A DNA stretch of 64,000 nucleotides, from assembly GCA_026874595.1 (NCBI GenBank), contig CM049309.1, forward strand, positions 47,658,079 through 47,722,078, in the 5' to 3' direction. The notes below the pieces were generated by a model. That model did no database searches. It had not been told where the DNA came from and saw only the letters and a list, made by a program, of their open reading frames with translations. Source of the DNA: Sipunculus nudus (lineage: Eukaryota; Annelida; Sipuncula; Golfingiida; Sipunculidae). The translations under genes were made by a program, and so were the position numbers. Positions 1 through 12,382 of the stretch are shown in pieces. Numbering within the stretch: position 1 is the first letter of the stretch; each line of letters opens with the position of its first letter.

Positions 1-168
1 GAATCCGGGATAGGCCCAATGTTTCCCCTCAGCAATTTGGCTTCGTAAAAAAATGGGGGCTCGCCTAACGTGACGGTTAACTTTGTGGCCCAGGGAATAA
101 GCTCACAAAAGTGTGACTCCTGGGATAATTAGTCTTGTTCTGATAACAGAACGCTCTGAAGGGGGGGG
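1..168. other. Left-edge unassigned sequence
   Basis: No coding exon or recognised repeat is visible in this stretch. It ends in a G run immediately before the LTR-like element that begins at 169. Confidence 0.3.
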
Positions 169-324
169 TGTTACGGGGTGACATAAAAGCGGACCGAACT
201 GTCTCGCTAGTGCAGCTTCCTTTTCTAGCGAAGCGGTTGGTATGCCGGACTTGTGCGCCACCGACCCGGGTTCGACTCTCGGATCGGCCCGGGATTTTCC
301 CCTAATTTATTTGTTTTCGTAACA
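169..324 (+). mobile_element. LTR-like element with an embedded tRNA-like Pol III promoter, copy 1
   Basis: A 156-bp unit begins TGTTACG and ends CGTAACA, a 7-bp terminal inverted repeat of the TG..CA type used by LTRs. Inside are an ATAAAAG TATA-like word, an inverted repeat TCGCTAG/CTAGCGA, an A-box-like TAGCGAAGCGG and a B-box-like GGTTCGACTC in tRNA-like spacing, with a seven-base T-loop closed by a five-pair stem. A second, inverted copy lies at 51592-51748. No target-site duplication is evident for this copy. It may be a solo LTR of a gypsy-type element or a tRNA-derived short element; its link to the neighbouring gypsy remnant is unproven. Confidence 0.6.
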
Positions 325-328
325 ATGA

Positions 329-331
329 ATA

Positions 332-375
<44 letters not shown>
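329..375. repeat. (TA)n microsatellite
   Basis: Nearly pure alternating TA directly after the LTR-like element. Confidence 0.9.
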
Positions 376-378
<3 letters not shown>

Positions 379-468
379 TAGCCGTGCTAGTTCATTGTAT
401 ACAGAAATAGCTTGACACACAGGTCGGTTCACTTCCCATCAGCAGCGGACCGACTTTACTGTGAATTC

Positions 469-550
<82 letters not shown>
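469..550. repeat. (TA)n microsatellite
   Basis: About 80 bp of alternating TA. It is followed by two short TGTTACGG words (550 and 603) like the start of the neighbouring LTR-like unit. Confidence 0.9.
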
Positions 551-554
<4 letters not shown>

Positions 555-677
555 ACGGAACCTAATTACAACAGATCACGTAATCGTGACGAGCATTAAT
601 TTTGTTACGGAGATAAAAAAAAATCAGATTCCGCAACACTAGGCAGCGTGAAATGTCTAGGGGAATGAATAAAGAAC

Positions 678-1597
678 TCAGTGTCCGAACATTAGTCCAA
701 AGGGACTGAAACCCAAGGACATTTGAAAGAATTCACTGACAGCAAACAGTAATGGGTGGATTCCTTCATCCCAGTCTTTCTGTGTGTCATAACAATAAGT
801 CGTAATCATTTTTTTAATGTCTGGTGAAAAACGCTCGAGGGCGCCCTGACTTTCAGGATGGAATGGCGAAGAGCTGTACTGTTTTATACCTAGCTCAGGC
901 ATAACTTGCTGGATTAAGCCAGACATAAAATTAGACCCTTGGTCAGACTGGACGGATTTTGGAAATCCAAAATTGTAAAAAAAACTTGGTCAAAGCCTTG
1001 ACAACACTTTTGGTATTAATTTTGTGCAATGGTATTGCCTCAGGGAACCTGGTAGATGCGCACATAATTGTCAGCAAGTATTCATAACCAGATTTTGTTT
1101 TGGGCAGTGGTCCAACACAATCAACAATAATACTACTAAATGGTTCCCCGAAAGCAGGAATAGGCTTAAGTGGGGCTTTAGGAGGATTCTGATTGGGCTT
1201 GCCTACCATCTGGCTTGTGTGGCATGATTTACAGTATTGTACAACATTTGTCCTGAGATTTGGCCAATAGAAGTGTGTACTAACTTTTCTGTTTTATTTA
1301 TACCTAAATGGCCAGACAAAGTACCCTATTGTGCCATGCTTAGAATTTCATTGCGATAGCTTTTTGGCACTACTATTTGATGTTTGATGGCCCCTTAATC
1401 ATCAGCGCATACATCAGGTGGTCGCCATTAACGCATAAGCACTCCATTTGTAACATTGAAACAAACTGGGTTCTATGACATTTCATCTTTAGAAACTGCC
1501 CTGGGAAACAAACAGGAAATATCAGGGTCACATGCTGTTTCGCGATAAGTTCTGAGCTTGAAAATGCTGCATCCTGTACGGGCGAGTCGTTAGACAA
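678..1597 (-). pseudogene. Ty3/gypsy integrase remnant
   Basis: Minus-strand frames give the integrase part of a gypsy-type polyprotein in pieces. From right to left there is a pre-integrase segment (1597-1373), the cysteine half of the zinc-binding H2C2 region around 1230 (CKSCH), then the core domain with IIVDCVGPLPKTKSGYEYLL (1209-943) and a second core piece with HPESQGALERF (926-678). The frames are interrupted by shifts, and the protein is lost shortly after LMFGH near 680. It is adjacent to the protease remnant with no room for reverse transcriptase, so the element is internally deleted and non-functional. Confidence 0.85.
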
Positions 1598-1669
1598 GTC
1601 ACTAGTGACTCCAAGAGTGTTGGTATCTGTACCATTATCCTCGTGTGTTTTTCTTGGCCATAGATCTGG

Positions 1670-2170
1670 TTACAGCACATGTAGGATACAAACCAGGAAT
1701 TTCCTGATTTTCAGGACAGTGTCCTGATCAGGTGACGGCTTTTCTGTCACTATTGGTACAGGCTGTACTTTGTCACCTGCAACATCATTGCCTAGTAGCA
1801 ACTGAATTCCCTTAAAGGGTAAAGTAGTTCTTATTCCCACAGTAATATTCCCAGGAATCAAATCTTACTCTAAATGTACACTTTGAAGCGAAACTGAAGT
1901 GTGCTTGTCTGAAAACACACCATTTACAAGTGCATGTGCACCAATTAAAGACCTACTAGAAAATGGCAAAGTGTTTGCTAATATGAGAGTTTGGCCTGAA
2001 CCAGTGTCCCTCAAATTTCTAATCGGGGTAGAATCTGAAAAAAAATCACTTGAAAGTGATACAAAACCATCATGTATGAATGGCTCAAATATCTCCCTTT
2101 CAGAGTCAGGAGAGGAATCTACTACCTCAATTTTATCAAACAAAGAACTGACGCTGACAATGTCAGTCAT
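1670..2170 (-). pseudogene. Ty3/gypsy retropepsin (aspartic protease) remnant
   Basis: The frame at 2170-1865 carries the aspartic protease signature DTGSGQTLILA. After a stop at about 1865, the next minus frame continues with IQLLLGNDVAGDKVQPVP, a typical distal part of gypsy proteases. The break between the two halves marks a pseudogene. Only about 100 bp separates this from the pre-integrase sequence, so the reverse transcriptase and RNase H section is absent. Confidence 0.8.
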
Positions 2171-2504
2171 TAACTCTTTTTCAGAGTCACAAAAGGAATC
2201 AACATCCTTATTACAATCAAACCCCTCATGGGAGTCAACAGAGGAATATTCCTCAGCAGAAACAAACTTCTGTTTGTCATAAGAGGACCTTGCCTCACTT
2301 GAAATACTCTCGCAAGAGTCATAAAAGGATTAAGCCTTATATAGAGGATACTCCTAGCAGGAGTCTTAGAGGACCTAGCCTTATCAAATCAGTCAAATAA
2401 GGTTTTTACCCCGCCAGCTACGGATTCTCCTTTTGAGTCAGACGGAACGTTGGCCTCCGTAGCATCAAACTCTTTTTTTATAGTCAATAAAGGAGTTGTT
2501 CCCC

Positions 2505-3240
2505 CTATTTACATGAAAAGAGCTTGCTATGCATAGATTTTGAAACAAAACCAGAAGGTTTGCTCTTTGGTTTATTTGTAAGTTTCAAGCAGTCTGATAT
2601 TAGATGACCTTCATTTTTGCAGTAATTACAGATCTTCTTTGAAAATGACTGATCTTTGTTGGACATGGACTGAGGTGTAGCAATGGACTTTGTTGAACTA
2701 TCAGGACTACTAGTACTGGGTGACTGCGCCTTAAACTTCTTTTGACCATACTGATTTACATTCTTGTTGGTGAATGACTGGTTTGATTTACTAGTAAAGG
2801 ACATTTTATGTGTAAATGAATAATTATCAGCTAATTGAGCAGCAATGTCAAGTGTTTCAGAACTGTTCTCATCAAGAAAAGTTATTTAACATCTTCGTGA
2901 ATGCGCGCTTATATACTTTAAGCAAAATCATTTGGCGCAAATTGTCATAATCGTTAATTACATTTTTAGAACTACACCAGGGATCAAACAACTGCTCTGT
3001 AGTCCTAGCAAATTCTACAAAGGTCTGATCTTTGCACTGTTCCCAATTTCTGAATCTCTGGCGGTAAGCCTCCGGAACTAACTCTTAACCTTTTAGGATT
3101 AGCCGTTCAACCTGGTCATAGTCACCAACGGCTTCTACTAAAAACTTTGAACAAAGTTTCTCTGACCTTGCCAGTCAGTACATTTTGTAATAGCAGAGTC
3201 CAATTTTCCTTAGGCCATCAAAGTGTAAGATAGTTAGAAG
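2505..3240 (-). pseudogene. Ty3/gypsy gag remnant with a zinc knuckle
   Basis: The distal part (2804-2505) is rich in Ser, Lys and Gln and contains a CCHC zinc knuckle, CNYCKNEGHLISDC, matching C-X2-C-X4-H-X4-C. Upstream on the minus strand (about 3240-2940) a SCAN-like capsid segment is readable (ELVPEAYRQRF, then TFVEFARTTEQLFDPWC), interrupted by an in-frame stop and at least one frameshift. It is therefore a decayed gag in the expected order before protease. Confidence 0.8.
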
Positions 3241-3608
3241 TGTAGTGTTAGGCTAAATATAAATATTTATCTGCAATTAGGTAGCAAAACTGACATGTCC
3301 GCTGGTATTTTTTTCTCTACCGGCTCAAAAAAATCCTTTACTTATAGCCTTTTCACCAGAAGCTTCTATATTCACGAACATTCCAAATACACCACCACAA
3401 TACACGCGCGCCCATTGCGCATGAACAGACCCGAAACTTCTAGACTACAACGAGCACTGTGTCTCTACAAGCCTGAGTTCATCAAGTGCGGTTCCCATAG
3501 CAGCGCACAGGGCTTGCGCTTAATACCAATCAGAATGCCAAGCACATGCCAAGTTATGTAATATCCCGCGCTTAACAAACATATACATTTATTAATATAT
3601 ATAAATAA

Positions 3609-3645
<37 letters not shown>

Positions 3646-4486
3646 ATTTATGTTTTTTTTTTAAAAATAGATCACGTTACATTAAATATAATATAATACA
3701 CAAGACAACGGTTACAGCATAAAAAATTCAGTGGTTACAGTTGTGAAAATTCCAGGCAAGGGTGGGGGGGGGGGCTATATGGGTTAAGATACCATGCAAA
3801 AACATGAAATAGATACTCGCAAGACGCAGGACCTTATAATCTACTCACTTCATTTATTTTATACGGTTTATTTTGACGGTGGTCCAACACTGCTTGCGTA
3901 TATACTGTGTGACCATTTATCGAATATGCACGTTTATGGCCTTGAAATGTAAGGAATGATTCCAAGTATGTCCTAAGGGGGTCATTTCCCATATTTTCAC
4001 CTTAATCCTGAGATATGTCACTTTATTTTTCCAAGGGGCGATTGCAGCGCCCTCTATCTAACTACACAAGGCCATTCAAGATATAGTTGTAGTACACTGT
4101 TTTACCACTAGGAAACAGCTGTATGTCTTAAGCTTCAATATTATATTGCTGGGAAAAGGGCATATTAAAATGTGCCTATAACAATCTATAAAAAAACTGA
4201 GGTTTGGCCTCTTTTGAAAGCCTTTTTACAATTTTTTTATTTGCCCAACTTTTATCTCCTTTTCACAAACCAACAGTACAGTAACCAACTTTTAGTGGGC
4301 CAGGGTTGTTTTGTCGTAATCCGAAGCTATGGTACATTTGGGCCTCCTAAGGCGAAGAGTAATCATGTGATTCCGGTACTTTTTAAAGGTTGAACTAATA
4401 AACAAGGGATGCTCTTGTGGTTTTGAAACCACAATCTTACAAACATATTAATTACTTGGATTGTATGCATTGTATTTTTTTTCAAG
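3241..4486. other. Upstream region of the first scramblase gene
   Basis: No coding exon is recognised. A locally CpG-containing patch lies at about 3395-3560. A TA microsatellite lies at 3611-3642 and a G run near 3763-3775. A polypyrimidine tract ending in CAAG at 4486 looks like a splice acceptor two bases before the scramblase start codon, so the 5' UTR probably has another exon in this stretch or further left; none was pinned down. Confidence 0.4.
3611..3642. repeat. (TA)n microsatellite
   Basis: Alternating TA tract in the upstream region of the scramblase. Confidence 0.85.
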
Positions 4487-4488
4487 AA

Positions 4489-4985
4489 ATGGCTTACCCA
4501 CAAACTGGCCAACCTCAGTATGGCATGCCAGAACCTGGAGCACCTCAGCCATACGGCATGCCTCAGCAAGGCCAGCCTCAGCCGTACGGAGCGCCTTCTC
4601 CAGGACATCCTCAGCAGTACGGCATGGCGCCACCAGGGGGACCAGGCCCTGTAATTGCACAGCCCGGTGGTGCACGTGTGTATTGATATTTTACCCCTAA
4701 CAGTAAATTTAGACGAACTAAAACATATATCCCATGAATTTAATCAGAGGTTAAATCAATCGATTATTGTTATATAGAGCTGTTCATTCTTCCACTCTAC
4801 TAACTTACTGCATATGTTTTCCGGCTAGCACTGATATCTGAATTGAAATTATAAGGACATTTAATACAGAAAGTTTCCTGAAAGTTAATGAAAATATACA
4901 TTCAAATAATTCTGTATGATAATGCATATATAAAAATAATTTGTTTTTTTTTCACTAATTATTACATATATAATATATATGAGTT

Positions 4986-5028
<43 letters not shown>

Positions 5029-8000
5029 ACCTTACGATAAAATATGACAATTGCAGCTGTATGGATGGTTCGTCCTGAAATTCCCGGATGCCCATCTGGT
5101 CTGGAATACCTGACTCAGATCGATCAGATACTCGTGAATCAGACGGTGGAACTACTCGAAGGTGAGTAGTTTATCTATTATAACTTTGGATAAAAAGCAG
5201 ACGTGGCCTTTGCAAGTATTACCTACATTTTATCTGGGCACATTCATGGTGTAGCAGTTTGGCACCTTTGTATCATATTGATATTCCAGGTATTACCCTA
5301 GCTGGGTCAGCTACATCAGGCAACCTTGGTTTAGGCAGATGAAGAATAATAGAGGGTTCTTGATGGTTCTTTTAAGAAAATAATGTTAATTGCGAACTCC
5401 AGAATTTTAACATTTAACCATAAAACATGACTTGCGGACACAAACACTGGGGCAACTGTTAAAAAAAACTTGATTAGCCGAGGTGTCTGAAAATTAACTG
5501 TAGTACAGGAGTGGCGCTTTGTTCGTCGTCTGTCCTGCCGTCCAGTCGCAAAATCGTTACCACTGACCCTAAAAATGTCTTACTGAACATCAAGGTAGGT
5601 CAAAAGAATGTCTCCTTTTAACTTGAAATTTGGTCACTGCGACCTATAACCTTCGAGCTATATGGCTTGTAAGTAGCCACACCACCCCCCCCCCTTAATA
5701 ATTAAAAATTTTTGCGAAAGCTCCAGTATCTTGATAATTAATGCATGGATTGCCATGAATCTTGCATTGGTTATTGACAAGGACTAGTCCTCAAAAACTG
5801 GTGGGTCCATCTACAATTTTAACAATTTTTTCGATTTTTTTTAATTTTTGAGACCGTCAAATGACAGCAATCATGTCAGTTTCTCAGCTGTGGTTTCATT
5901 TAGTGTCCGGAAACCTGATGTGTCTATTTATAATGACTGGTTTCTTCAGTTCTGAAAATTTGTGGCGCCACCTGTATTTTTTTCTTTGAATGATGCATTT
6001 TTCCCCTTTATTTTGAGACTGCCAAATTGTATTGATACTACCAGATTCTCAGCTTTGGTTTCATCTAGTGTAATGAAATCTTGTGTGTTTGTTAGGGTTA
6101 CGCTTGAATAAGCAGGTGCCCAACAGTAATGTACACTGTCCGTCAGTCTGTCTGTCTTTCTGTATGTCTGTCAAATTCGTTTCCGGATGATAACTCCAGT
6201 TTGGATCGACATGGATTTCAAACTTGGCTTATATATGGCCCACATTAAACAAGAAACTTATTGATTTTGGGCTTATGAGGTCAAAGGTCAAATTCACAGG
6301 ACCCATCAATTTAAAAAGATTGTGGGTGAATTTTAAGCCAAACTTTTCATTCCAAACTTTATATCTTCCAGATATAAACTGTAGACTTAAATTTTGTTTC
6401 CAAACTTATGTTTTATATGGCGAACCACTAAAGTAAGAACTTGATTTGTGGGTCATAAGATCAAAGGTCAAGGTCACAAGACCCACTTGTTTTAAAATAT
6501 TGTAGAGGCATTTAAAGCCAAATTTTTTATCCAAAACTTCCATCTTCCACACATGGCTCACCAGCCAATAGGGTAAGATTCTATTTGATATCGGGGTCAC
6601 AAGGTCAAAGGTCTAGGTCACAGGGCCCATCCATTCATGTATTAGTTTATGGAGGAAAACTCCGGTTTGGGAAGGCAGATTGGCTTCAAACTTGATCACA
6701 GGATAAACATTTTGAAAAAAAAACTCATAAAATATCCTTATATGCAAATTCAGCTGAGCGTCGAGACCCATGGGTTCCTAGTTTACTGTTTTGTACGCTA
6801 AATACAAAAACGCTTAATTGAAGTGCGAAGGTGGTAGCTCTCTGTAAAACACGAGGTGGTAGCAACCTTGATTTATGTTGCGGTGATGCTGATATTCAAG
6901 TTAATGATTTTAAAGTCTGGCTGATAGAACAGTGATTTTACAGATGCAGTGAAATGCCTGTTTTAGCGGTCATATTTAAAATCAAGTTGACGACCACCAC
7001 ACGAGGCAAGATTTAGGAGTCAGCTTGAGTATCTTCAATGGCTTTCTCGTACACAAAACAGGTGGTGCCACCTACAATCATTTTTTGTGCTGTGTACATC
7101 CATGCCAGTATTTCAGGAGTGACGTTCGTGCCGGGACATAGGTTCAAAATGTTTAGTATTTGCTTTTACATAAACATGTCACAGATGTTCCTAAAAGTAA
7201 TCAAGTACTTTTCCAATTATGGTCAAGCATGTTTTCATGGAAGAATAAGACCTGATGTATATCCCATTGCACAGGTTCACATTTGGTCTGTAGACCTTGT
7301 TATGATGCCTAGGGGCATTATTATCCATGTGCAGTTTCATGCTCTCCGGGCAAAACAAAAAAACTGGGTGGTAAAAAAATGCCGTTGTTCTTTTTTATAA
7401 CACGTGTGACTCTGAATGTTTCCCTTGTCGTATGCGTACGAAAATTCGGAGGTTCTGAAGAGATCACAGGTCCAAAATTGTCTCGCTGCAGTGAATGTTT
7501 TGATAACACTGGTAGGCCATGGGTTATAATTTCAGTTTTCATGGAAGTAATGTCTATTATGTGATCATTCAACAACAAAATCTCATGAGATAAAATGGAC
7601 AATGTTAATAGTCAAGAGTTCTCATTTTAATCTTGGTCCAGTCGAATACATTGAATTCTATAGTTCCTATATTTTTTCTTATATGAATTCTGTATTCCTA
7701 TTGAGACTTTTAAGGGAAGAGGCCTTGTACCTTTGTAAAACCGATACACTTTATGGGGGAAATATCTTTGTATATCAGAATCAGGTATACAATAAGTGTC
7801 AAAAAGTCAGATGTTATCAGATGTAATATATATATATATATTACAAAAATCACTATGTAAAATCACTATGTAGGAAGGTTGAAGGAGTTCAGGCTGACAG
7901 AAGCACAGGTTGACGCGTGCATGCAAATAAAATGCCAGAATACTTTGATTAATAGATGTACTCTGCACTGTGTGATGATAAGCACGTCATATGTCAGGCT

Positions 8001-11000
8001 TAAAAGGGAAAGAAAACAAAGACATGACATTTATAACAATATTAATATAACTTCCCTGGGCAACGGTCAATATGTCTATGGTGTTCCCTCAAGATATATA
8101 AATGCGAAATATTTGTCCCAGATCGGGCAGATATAAAACATTTAAACTGCATAATGTATTTGTGATCTATCAATTTCATATCATATCGCACTACTATCAT
8201 ATAGTCGTACGTAAATAGCATGTCATATGTTTGGGGTTGATATATCCCCTCCCCCTATAGTATGCACAGTTTTATTATTACAAGATCTCCCCGTTTTGTT
8301 TATGTAATACTTCTATGTTTGACAATCTTTTATATATAAGTATTTTTAGATTGTAAACAATATTGTTATTATTTATAATATATCTATACATATAGTTATA
8401 TTATATATAATATTCGTATGTTTCATTATATTATCAAAATTCTATGTTTATATAATTATTATTATCAATAAATGTGGTATTCATTACAGTTTGCCAAACT
8501 CGCTCAGTAACGTGATCAGGGCAATACGGAGGAAATTTATCGTGTACGCTCCCTTGCATACGCGCCCTGGAAGGTTTCATAAAGCCATGTGTATTGTTTA
8601 TTTCAAATGGACCTTTTGAGCATGTAGTGTTCTTAAGTATATAAAGTCATTCTTTCTGTTTTCCTTTCAGCCTTTACTGGGATAGAATGTCAAAATAAAT
8701 TCAAGGTCAAGAACTCCATGGGACAGCAAATATACTTTGCTGCCGAAGGTAGGACATATACATGTGCTCTTTGCACGAATTTTAAAGGCCAGTTGGACCA
8801 TCAATTTTTATCAAGATTTTGTCACTGAACGTAGTTTATAGATTTGTATTTTTACAATAAATGTGTTTGAGCGTTCTTTTATCGCATACTGTCAGCTTCA
8901 ATATAGATTTTCGTTTTTCGTCTGGAAGCTCCTATTTTATGAATCACATGAAATTCAGCACAATACGCGAAAGTTGATCTCGAGAGAGAGTCCTACAAAA
9001 GATGTTGCTCAAGCTTTTGAAGAATACTCTTTATTTGTCATATATAATATTAACTGTCTTGTGATACATGTAATGTTGTAACTAATCGTACATACATGTC
9101 GTCAGACTTTAAATTTATATCAAAATATGTATTTCAATCACTTCTCTTTCAAAGTGTATTTTCAAGTTTACAAAGATATTTCTAATCTGGTTTGGATAAG
9201 TTCATTCCTGTAAGTACCATTAAGGAGATTTTAATGGACGTGTAAACCTTTTCCCTTAAGCTTATCATATTTGAAATAAAAGTTAACCAGTGCCGCGTCC
9301 TATGCATGATACATCTAAAGTCAGGACTTGATCCACGATTGTCAATTTTCACATTAGAAAACCATCAGTAAATTACGTTATTTTCCAGTAAATTTAGCGT
9401 GTCAATATGTATACACGTATTTGAATTGAAGAACCCTGAGTTTAACATGTTAGTATGATCTTGTCAGAGTCCGGTTTCTGTACCCGTCAGTGCTGTGGAC
9501 CACACCGAGGTTTCACCATGCACGTCGCCGACAACATGGGTCAGGTGAGGTCAGGTTTTATCTTATATTCTGGAAGGTTCTCTTGGCATTTAAAGTCGAC
9601 TCTGTTTTTCATAAGTGCATTTTAAGGCACCTTTCCAAAATATTGGTCCCTGTCGCGAGGAAATATCCAACTAGTCATTAATAATATATCTTTTCACACA
9701 TGCTGGTACAAAACAGAACTCTAGCAGAGCGGAACTCTTGGTGGTCCCGCACCATCCTCATGCTATCCTATATGTTTCTAGTTTGGGACCTGTGTGGTCC
9801 GAGTCCAACAAATAAAAACACATGTGGAACTAGAAAATAGTCAGAGACCTTTAACATATACTTCCGCTTAATGTGGGTTTCCTTAACCTTGAAAGGAAAT
9901 TTCAATGAGAGTCAAAAGGGCGTACATGCGTCACGTTAACTGCCTCCATGCCCGCAACAAATGTCAGTCCTGAGGGCGCAAACTTATTAAGTGAGCTTAT
10001 AATACCAGCAAACCATACTAACCCTCGCCAATGATACACAAATTTGCCTCTCTCACAGTGGTATAGAGGAACATTTGAACAGATACATATTATCGTAATG
10101 CAGATTACCTAAATCATTTAACTGATTTCCCTTGGGTTAATCCATAATCTTCCAAAACATATCACAATCTGTTTATAACTTTTTGAGTAAGATGTACACA
10201 GATAACCACCCCTCCCCCCCCAAAAAAAAAGCAACCAAACCAACAGGTAAACAACCAAGTTGACCGATGATAATAACATTATACCTGCTATGAAAGTTAT
10301 AAGGCTCTCCTCATGCATGCTGATCAATGATTGGATAAAACTCCGCATACACGAAAAGGTAGCCTTAAAAACTCAATAACATAGTTAGTTGTTGGTAAGA
10401 TAAGATGATAAGTGCAACAAAATATGTCTTATAATTAATGATTCCTTATATTATTGTTGAATCACAGGCGCTTAAATCCCTATTTATAATAAAGTCTTCA
10501 GATCTCCAATGTTCCTTGAGATACAACGACGAAATCAGGTCAAACGACCCAATAACAGAACGGTAATACCGTATAATCACTTCTTATATGACAAGGTAGG
10601 CAACTCAGCCAAAACCGTTAGTGCGATAATGAGGAAAGTTACGTTCTCGACCTGTTTGTACTCGCTTTATCTTTCTTTTATGCGTAATCCATATGATCGT
10701 TCAATACTACGGGAGTAACAGAATCAAGTCCATCTAATTTCCATTGTTTTCAACCATCAATATAAGGTTCCAGGATAACCTTTTTTGGTAATGTCTGAAT
10801 TTCGATGTTGTCCATTCTATTGTGGCGGAAGCGGCCTGCGTTGACAGGTAAGTGATGCGCAGTGGCATGACCTTTCGTGACACATCTAGAATGGCCGCCG
10901 CCGAACGGTTTTGGCTGAGTTGCCTACCTTATCATATTACAAGTGATAACACGGTATTAACGGTATTGGTCAAACACCGCTCTACTGTACCATAAACAGG

Positions 11001-12177
11001 GTGGTCGGTCTCTTAACCTTCTTCTTTCCTTCCCGTGCCCTCCTCGGAAGATACGAATATCTTATATAACACTTAAACAAGTTAATTACAGTCCACTACC
11101 TTGATCTGTCCAATGTACAGGTATAGAGAACGGCTAGCCTTTTCATGTGCACCTATCCGTTGGTGAGTATAATTGTTTCCGTAAAAACTCAAGTGTGAAC
11201 AATTACATTTCAGTTCACTCTATTTTACAGAACTATAGTTATTACTAAAATAGTACATCATTCAAACAATTGGTTCAATCTGGAAACAGGTCAAGATCAC
11301 AGTAGAGGCCAAAAAGTCAAAATGTAGGTGGCCTCTTCTCATAGGCTTCTTAATGTATAAAGTTTATACAGTGATTGTCAGTAAACAATGATACTTCATT
11401 TTGTGTTCTTTTATCAGCTTTCAATTAACGTCAGCATCCTGTAGGACACGTCACCTTCGGTCATTTTCGGTTGGCACGCATCTCCTCCTTAGCTGCGGAA
11501 CCCTGAACATTATAAATTCAGGAAAAAAGATATATTTTACAACTCTAAAAAGCAGTGGGAACTATGGTTATGATATCTTTATTACTTTTGGAATAATATG
11601 CAAAAACGATATTGTGACGTCATCAACTGTTATGCAGAACTATAGTTCTTTCTAAATTAGCTATTAGAGAGAGATCAGTGGGAACACCAAACAGCAGAAA
11701 ATCTGGGGGGGGGGAGGGGGGGGGCACTGTCGTATCACAGTTACAAGAAGTCTAGTAATATCTTAAACCAATTCGGTGTGTTTTCACTTGTGGTATTTTT
11801 TATTATTATCTTGTTCCAAGAAAAATGAGTTTAAGTCGATAAGAAGGGAAGCTAACCCACTGAGGAAATCTTCAGAAACTTCAAAGGATACTCATCTAAT
11901 AACTTCTTATTGTGATTTTATATATTTTCTGTCTTATTTGTGTCATTAGTCATATTTTCGTCCTGCAGGAGGTGATCCGCGCCACCAGACATTTTAAATG
12001 CTGTGCCGGCTGTTGTTGGTGCGCCTTCTCTAACTGTTGTGCGTATGAGATCATAGTTGAAGCTCCGGTTGGCACAGTGTGTGGATACGTCAGACAATCG
12101 TAAGGGAATTATGGTTTTATAATTTCCTAAAATATGATCATCTTTATAAATGAAATTTCTTTGTGGTGTGACTATAT

Positions 12178-12241
<64 letters not shown>

Positions 12242-12332
12242 AAATGAATATACATGTATTTTTGTGAAAAGTACATGTCTGCATAAATAATAAGAATAAG
12301 TAACATTTTCGAATAACACCGAAAAATGTGTG

Positions 12333-12382
<50 letters not shown>

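Noticed and set aside
412-642. Open frames rich in Tyr-Ile across TA tracts (also 11918-12384, 16018-16206, 42096-42305, 63143-63352)
   Set aside because: These are translations of TA microsatellites.
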